DNA of 64,000 nt, from the NCBI GenBank assembly GCA_052389915.1, contig JBQTHL010000005.1, positions 78,069 through 142,068 on the forward strand, read 5' to 3'. The stretch's first letter is position 1, and each line of letters starts with the position of its first letter. Below the pieces are notes generated by a model. The model saw nothing but the letters and a program-made list of their open reading frames with translations. It did not search any database and was not told the DNA's origin. The DNA is from Panacagrimonas sp052389915. GTDB taxonomy: Bacteria; Pseudomonadota; Gammaproteobacteria; Nevskiales; Nevskiaceae. This document shows positions 59,808 to 64,000 of the stretch, piece by piece. The translations under genes were made by a program, and so were the position numbers.

Positions 59808-60242
59808 TCAGCCAATTCTTTTCGGCTCGGAATCTGTTTCGCCGAGCACGGCTCGCGAAACCATCTCGGCAAGCTGCGCATCATCTAGCTTGGGAAATTG
59901 CCGCTTGAGCGCACCGCTGATTTTGCCCTTCTGCTCCAGAACGGACCGGATGATGCGATCAAGATCGGCGTCGGGTCCCTCAAGCACGTCCTCGAGGCGG
60001 GATCGGGCGGCGTCGTGCTGTTGCAGGTGGAGAGCTTCCTGACTCATCTTAAACCGGATGGTGTGTAACACCGCCGCCGCCATGAACTCGACATGTCGGG
60101 TCAGATCGAGGTAACGCCAGGCTGGGAGCGCATCCGCATAACCCTCAGACGCCAGGTTGTATTCGACTCCGTCTTGCCCGACCTGAGGCTCAATGAAACG
60201 CCATTTTCCCTGGTAGTGGTCCATCAAGTCGCGAGAGAACAC
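59808..60242 (-). CDS. Unrecognised protein, probably a C-terminal fragment
   Basis: 144 aa. LPAWRYLDLTRHVEFMAAAV and the helical 'QQHDAARSRLEDVLEGPDADL' region look like real protein, soluble and mostly helical. The only start is a GTG without a spaced ribosome site, and the N-terminus abuts the ATPase fragment on the other strand (from 60263). I do not recognise the family. It is probably truncated at its N-terminus. Confidence 0.45.
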   Translation of the reverse strand: MFSRDLMDHYQGKWRFIEPQVGQDGVEYNLASEGYADALPAWRYLDLTRHVEFMAAAVLHTIRFKMSQEALHLQQHDAARSRLEDVLEGPDADLDRIIRSVLEQKGKISGALKRQFPKLDDAQLAEMVSRAVLGETDSEPKRIG

Positions 60243-60262
60243 TTCCAGGACAGACTCAGAAC

Positions 60263-60541
60263 ATGCTGGAGAGTTTCGAGGCTCTCAGCGTTGGCGCACA
60301 GGAGCAGCTCGCGCTGATGACGCGTATCGGCATTGCCGAGGTGCTCGCCGGCGGCGATCGGCTGCCGCTGATCATGGACGACAGCCTGGTGAACTCCGAT
60401 CCGGAGCGCATCCGGTTCATCCATCGCGCGCTCCACCGGGCGTCCAAGAACTTGCAGATGATCGTGATGAGCTGCCACGAGCTCCTTTTCGATGAGCTGA
60501 GTGCCGAATACCAGGTGCCGCTGGGGGGCGCGCGCAGTTAA
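60263..60541 (+). pseudogene. SMC/RecF-like AAA ATPase, C-terminal fragment
   Basis: 92 residues. LSVGAQEQLALMTRIGIAEV is the ABC signature region and LPLIMDDSLVNSDPERIRFI the Walker B/D-loop of chromosome-segregation-type ATPases, followed by LQMIVMSCHE. The Walker A half and coiled coil are missing. Such proteins occur in mobile and defence loci; this is only a remnant. Confidence 0.7.
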
Positions 60542-60726
60542 AGCGCTCGGAGCCCACGCCTATCCGCTGTTGCTGAGCCGGGGCAAACGCTGTTTTCCGG
60601 ACAGCGCCGACAACCTGCGAAAGTTCGTTCTCGTCAGCTCGAAGGCCACGCCTACCGGCGTGCTCCTCAACACTTATAGACATGTCGGATCGGCGGGAGC
60701 TTAGCGCTTCGCCGGGGACGCGGGAT

Positions 60727-60759
60727 CGACCGTCCGCTTCTGCCATAAGCGGGCGGTCG
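60727..60759. terminator. Strong hairpin downstream of the DUF349 gene
   Basis: 13-nt arms (CGACCGTCCGCTT and AAGCGGGCGGTCG) pair with one G-T type mismatch and a 7-nt loop, 79 bp beyond the DUF349 stop. No T-tract on the minus strand. A terminator role is plausible, not certain. Confidence 0.45.
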
Positions 60760-60837
60760 CGCCTTACTGGCCAACGGCCGCGTCCCGCCCCGTTACTGTC
60801 GGTTGCTATCTGGATTCAGAATGATCGACCACTTGGG

Positions 60838-63168
60838 CTATGGGACCCTCGCGTTGCCCCGGTCGCGACAGCGCCGGAATCTCTGCACCAGGGGCTCGAA
60901 CGCCACTTCCTCCACGGGGCCCACACTCACCCACTCGATCGCCATGGCGTCCCATTGCGCCTCATCAGCCCGGAGACCCTGGCCCATGCTCTGCACCAGG
61001 CGTTGTAACTGATATTCGCGACGCAACGGTTGATCCTCCGGTGGCGTCGGCATGTCGCTCAGAATTTCGGCTCGAATGCACAGCATCTTCAGAGCCTTCT
61101 CGTTCGCCGCGAGATCTGCGGGGCGCTCATCGGCGAGCCCCTGCTGGAGGATATCGAGTCCGCTCTTGGGCCATCGCGGGACGGAGGCAATGTAGGTTTC
61201 GGCAGCCTCTTTCAAAGTGTCGAGCAGCAAAGTGTCCAAACTGCGTGCCACGGCGAGCCTGTACGCGCGTACATGGCGGGCGGCTTCGAACAGATCGTCC
61301 CAAGCACGCTCGGCGTCGCGTGCATGTTGGCGCGCAATCGACTTCTTGCAGTGATCCAGACCCCGATCGAGCCTGTTGCGAAGCTCACGCGTATCCGCAC
61401 GCGGAAACTCACCGAGCGCCTCGAAAGCACTTCGCAATTCGACCAGCGCTCCGGCGCGCGCCAGCAACTCGGGCCCGTCGAGAGCGGCGATCTCCTCGAG
61501 CTGCTCGCACAGGGCAATGGCCTGCGTCCTGTTGTTCTCGAGCCCGGCCGTGTAGGCGGCAGACTCCTGTTCGCGCTTTTGGAACACGGCATCGCTGTGC
61601 CGGCGGAATTCCCCCCAGAGGCGTTGATCCACTTCGCGCGACACAGGGCCCACGGTCCGCCACTTCTGTTGCAGCTCCTTGTTCGCGTCGATTGCCTTGC
61701 GACCATCGTCGCTCGTGAGCAAAGCCTGGGCACGCTCGATCAGCGACTCCTTCTCCTTCAGGTTGCGGGCGTACTCGGCATCCAGTCGAGCCTGCAGACC
61801 CGCGCTGAGGGTCGTGAACACCTCCTGCTGCTGCCTGGCGGCTTGCGGGTCCACGGGCGAGCAGCGGCGCCACTCCAGTTTCGTCTCGCGCAGGGTATTG
61901 ATCACGGCGCGCCAGTCCGGTTGCTCCCAGTGGGTTCCCGCCTCGAACGCAGTCAACTTCGCGAGCAACGCATCGCGACGCCGCAGATTCTCCTCGCGGA
62001 CGAGGGCCTGCGCAGCGAAGTACTCGCGGCACGGCTGGTACGCCTTCCGAGCGGCTTCCTGGAAGCGTTGCCCATCGGCTTCGAGATTCTCGCCGGCGCC
62101 CTTGCCCAAGGCGCGCCACTCATCCTTCAAACTCTTGATCCTGTCGGCGAGTGCCGGTGGATCCAACGTTGCGCCGACCAGCGACTCCATTTCCTCCACC
62201 AGCTCGGCGCGCTTCGGCGTCACTGAAAAGCTCTTCCAGTCCTTCAACTCGTCGAGCTGCTTGTCGAGCTGTTGTATCTGGCTGGCGAGATTGGCCGGCA
62301 GAGGCGGAGCCGCAGCCAGCTTCTCTTCGATGGCACGTCGAACCCCGGCCGCGCGGGAGGTGCTCCCGTCGCTGAGCGCACCGCGGGTCTTTCGGATCAA
62401 TTCGCCGATTTGGCGAACCGCCTGCTGCTCAGCCTGCTGCTCTTTGGCCAGCACACGCCTCTGATCCTCCATTATCCGTGCTTGCTCGGCTGCAGCCGCG
62501 GCGGATGCCTGCGCCTCCTGTTCGCGCAGGCGCCGTGCCTCTGCAGCTGCGTTGGCGGCAGCCTGCTCACGTGATGCCTGAGCCGCCGCCTGGCGCAAGT
62601 GTTCGGCCATGGTTTCCCGTGAGCGGTTGATCCATTGCTGGGCTCTGCCGCGCAGCTCTGGATCAGCCTGCGCGGCCAACACTTGCCAGCGACTCTCGAG
62701 CTGATCCAGTCGCGGGCTGTACGAGGCGTCGTACGCACGTCGGCTATGGCGCTCAAGATCTTCCGAGGCCGCGTTGATCTCGGCCCGCAACTGCTCCAGC
62801 TTGCGGGTCTGCTCGAGCAGGGCATCGCGCTTGGACGTCAGAATCTTGTAGACACTCTTGTCATTGCCACCGCGGACATCGCGGATGAGTTGCCGCAGCA
62901 CGTCCGGATTTTCGATTGCGTCAGCCGCTACCTGGCGAACCTTGGTCGATGCCCCTGCAACGACCAGCCGGGCCACCGCCTGGACGTCCTGGGCATCTAT
63001 GGCCGACTGTAAAGCTCTCTCCTCGGCGGCAGCCGCCAGCACGCGATCCGCTGCACTCGGATTGGGAAGAGCCTTGTCGGCCGTTTTCGACGGCATCGGT
63101 TGAGGCGCTGAAGCCGGACCTGGCAAACGCGATGGCGCCTTGCGAAACAAGCGCGAGAACAACGACAT
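60838..63168 (-). CDS. DUF349 domain protein
   Basis: 776 aa from the ATG at 63168. Almost entirely helical and rich in Ala, Arg, Gln and Glu, with several DUF349 repeats (for example IKSLKDEWRALGKGAGENLE; LQQKWRTVGPVSREVDQRLW). A long coiled coil lies around residues 180-260 (EQAAANAAAEARRLREQEAQ). DUF349 proteins are usual chromosomal genes of gamma- and betaproteobacteria with no firm function. The ribosome site is weak (AGGT). Confidence 0.88.
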   Translation of the reverse strand: MSLFSRLFRKAPSRLPGPASAPQPMPSKTADKALPNPSAADRVLAAAAEERALQSAIDAQDVQAVARLVVAGASTKVRQVAADAIENPDVLRQLIRDVRGGNDKSVYKILTSKRDALLEQTRKLEQLRAEINAASEDLERHSRRAYDASYSPRLDQLESRWQVLAAQADPELRGRAQQWINRSRETMAEHLRQAAAQASREQAAANAAAEARRLREQEAQASAAAAAEQARIMEDQRRVLAKEQQAEQQAVRQIGELIRKTRGALSDGSTSRAAGVRRAIEEKLAAAPPLPANLASQIQQLDKQLDELKDWKSFSVTPKRAELVEEMESLVGATLDPPALADRIKSLKDEWRALGKGAGENLEADGQRFQEAARKAYQPCREYFAAQALVREENLRRRDALLAKLTAFEAGTHWEQPDWRAVINTLRETKLEWRRCSPVDPQAARQQQEVFTTLSAGLQARLDAEYARNLKEKESLIERAQALLTSDDGRKAIDANKELQQKWRTVGPVSREVDQRLWGEFRRHSDAVFQKREQESAAYTAGLENNRTQAIALCEQLEEIAALDGPELLARAGALVELRSAFEALGEFPRADTRELRNRLDRGLDHCKKSIARQHARDAERAWDDLFEAARHVRAYRLAVARSLDTLLLDTLKEAAETYIASVPRWPKSGLDILQQGLADERPADLAANEKALKMLCIRAEILSDMPTPPEDQPLRREYQLQRLVQSMGQGLRADEAQWDAMAIEWVSVGPVEEVAFEPLVQRFRRCRDRGNARVP

Positions 63169-63438
63169 TGATTGACCTGCACAGCACTTGGGGCGACTTC
63201 GCATTCTAACTGCGCTGGAAGGCCCGCTTCATTTTGCTTTTACTGCGCGAGCGACCGCTTCCAAGAAGTTGAATCGACGATTGGGCCGGCCGGAACTGGC
63301 CGGCTTCGCCCAGTGACCTTGCGGAGGCGGCTGGCAGGAAAGGGCTGAGGTTGTGTGAAAACTCGCTGGGCGACTGTGTCGTGGCGCTGTGAGCTGACCA
63401 GAGTGTTGCGAAGTTGGAATGCCTGACTCTGCACAGCG

Positions 63439-63567
63439 TCACGGCGTCAGCACAAAAAGCAGGCGCGACTTCACGCCACCATACTTCTTCATCAGCCGCT
63501 TCGTTCCGAAGATACTCAGGGCTCGGGTCAGGTTGTAGGCCAGCACATGCAATCGTCGCAGTAGATT
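63439..63567 (-). mobile_element. IS transposase, C-terminal fragment
   Basis: The last about 42 residues, NLLRRLHVLAYNLTRALSIF followed by GTKRLMKKYGG, match the conserved end of IS1182/IS5-like DDE transposases ('..vLAYNLtRv..i.G...L'). Downstream (63340-63438) the DNA is typical of an IS end region, with AGTTTTCACACAACC on the minus strand. Upstream the frame is unrelated, so the element is truncated. Confidence 0.65.
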
Positions 63568-63875
63568 TGGGAGTATGAATGCCGAGCATGACCGACCCCA
63601 TGAATGCGCTGCGCGGCCTACAGGTCCCGCTCGATCAAGGGCTCGTGCGACTCCAGCCGTGCGAGTTGAATTCGGAACTCGCGGTGTCGAGGGCTGAGGC
63701 CAAGCCGGACACGCAGCGGATGACTGACGCGCACGTGGCCGATGGGATCGTCCAGTCGCAGGCAGGATCTGGATTCGATGCGCTCCGGAGGTTTTTTCGC
63801 AGGCTCCAGGCACAATTGGCAAGCCACTGATTTTATGGGGTGCGAAATGGCCAACCATTTAGCAGCGTCACAAAG
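63568..63875. other. Stretch without assigned gene
   Basis: 308 bp between the transposase fragment and the IS3 end. Frames on both strands are open but mirror each other in a GC-rich way; I recognise no protein. Confidence 0.35.
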
Positions 63876-63890
63876 TGAACCGCCCCGGGG
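63876..63890. mobile_element. IS3-family left inverted repeat
   Basis: TGAACCGCCCCGGGG begins with TGAACCGCCCC, the usual left end of IS3-family (IS407-like) elements, 36 bp before the OrfA frame. The right end is outside the window. Confidence 0.7.
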
Positions 63891-63925
63891 ATTTCGGAGG
63901 CTCCATCACTTGAGAGAATGGAGCC

Positions 63926-64000
63926 ATGACCAGAGCATCGAAGTATTCCCCGGAAGTGCAGGAGCGCGCGGTCCGGATGGTGGCGGAGCACGCGGCGCAG
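63926..64000 (+). CDS. IS3-family transposase OrfA, N-terminal part
   Basis: The first 25 codons of a gene that leaves the window: MTRASKYSPEVQERAVRMVA followed by EHAAQ. 'KYspEvqERAVRMV' is the standard start of OrfA HTH proteins. With the inverted repeat at 63876 this marks the left end of an IS3 element, state of the rest unknown. Confidence 0.85.
   Translation, partial: MTRASKYSPEVQERAVRMVAEHAAQ

Noticed and set aside
60840..62464. Long plus-strand frames opposite the DUF349 gene
   Set aside because: They are shadows of an Ala/Arg-rich helical protein, without ribosome sites or domains.
1..64000. CRISPR arrays, rRNA genes, riboswitches
   Set aside because: No regularly spaced direct repeats, no rRNA-like stretch and no conserved riboswitch core seen.

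Overview
The window reads as high-GC chromosomal DNA of a proteobacterium. The best anchor is a GyrA of gammaproteobacterial layout. Genus cannot be read from sequence alone; PAH-degrading gammaproteobacteria such as Immundisolibacter are one possibility, not a finding.

Layout. (1) 1-5.1 kb, minus strand: the end of an exopolysaccharide locus (Wzx-type flippase start, hexapeptide acyltransferase, FkbM methyltransferase, Wzc-type tyrosine autokinase, Wza-type export lipoprotein). (2) 5.6-11.3 kb: malonyl-CoA synthetase, an unrecognised lipoprotein, two palindromic repeats, a frameshifted small secreted protein, gyrA. (3) 11.5-58.7 kb: a roughly 47-kb aromatic/PAH catabolic region, the main content. 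(4) 58.7-64 kb: a scrapyard with a tRNA-Met 3' fragment, a truncated toxin with intact antitoxin, ATPase and transposase fragments, a DUF349 gene, and the start of an IS3-family element.

The catabolic region holds seven alpha/beta pairs of Rieske ring-hydroxylating oxygenases but only one Rieske ferredoxin and one NahAa-like reductase, so one electron chain probably serves many terminal oxygenases, as known from sphingomonad PAH clusters. A minus-strand run of about 25 tightly packed genes (36.95 to 11.56 kb) begins with a XylM-type methyl hydroxylase. It carries six oxygenase pairs, a BenD-like diol dehydrogenase, a PdxA-like dehydrogenase next to an oxygenase, an extradiol dioxygenase, a meta-cleavage hydrolase, an HCCA isomerase, aldehyde dehydrogenases, a GMC oxidoreductase and an outer-membrane SphA-type protein. 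Plus-strand groups carry a second SphA protein with the seventh oxygenase pair, and a lower pathway: NahE-like hydratase-aldolase, NahB/BphB-like diol dehydrogenase, glutathione transferase, hydrolase, HpaH, HpaI. HpaI releases pyruvate and succinate semialdehyde, and a succinate semialdehyde dehydrogenase is encoded in the minus-strand run.

Regulation is visible in the DNA. A NahR-like LysR regulator (56813-57718) lies beside one copy of a shared motif, ATTCA-N6-TGAT-N6-TATT. Two more copies sit upstream of the plus-strand oxygenase group (37067) and the lower-pathway operon (45040). The first half matches the published NahR recognition pattern, so these are probably the operators of the regulon.

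Insertions break up the region: VapBC, GFA and DUF2971 genes with CoA-transferase and SDR fragments (40.5-43.7 kb), and a small inverted-repeat element (55037-55304). A 16-bp direct repeat, one copy inside the tRNA-Met fragment, lies just outside both ends of the catabolic region.
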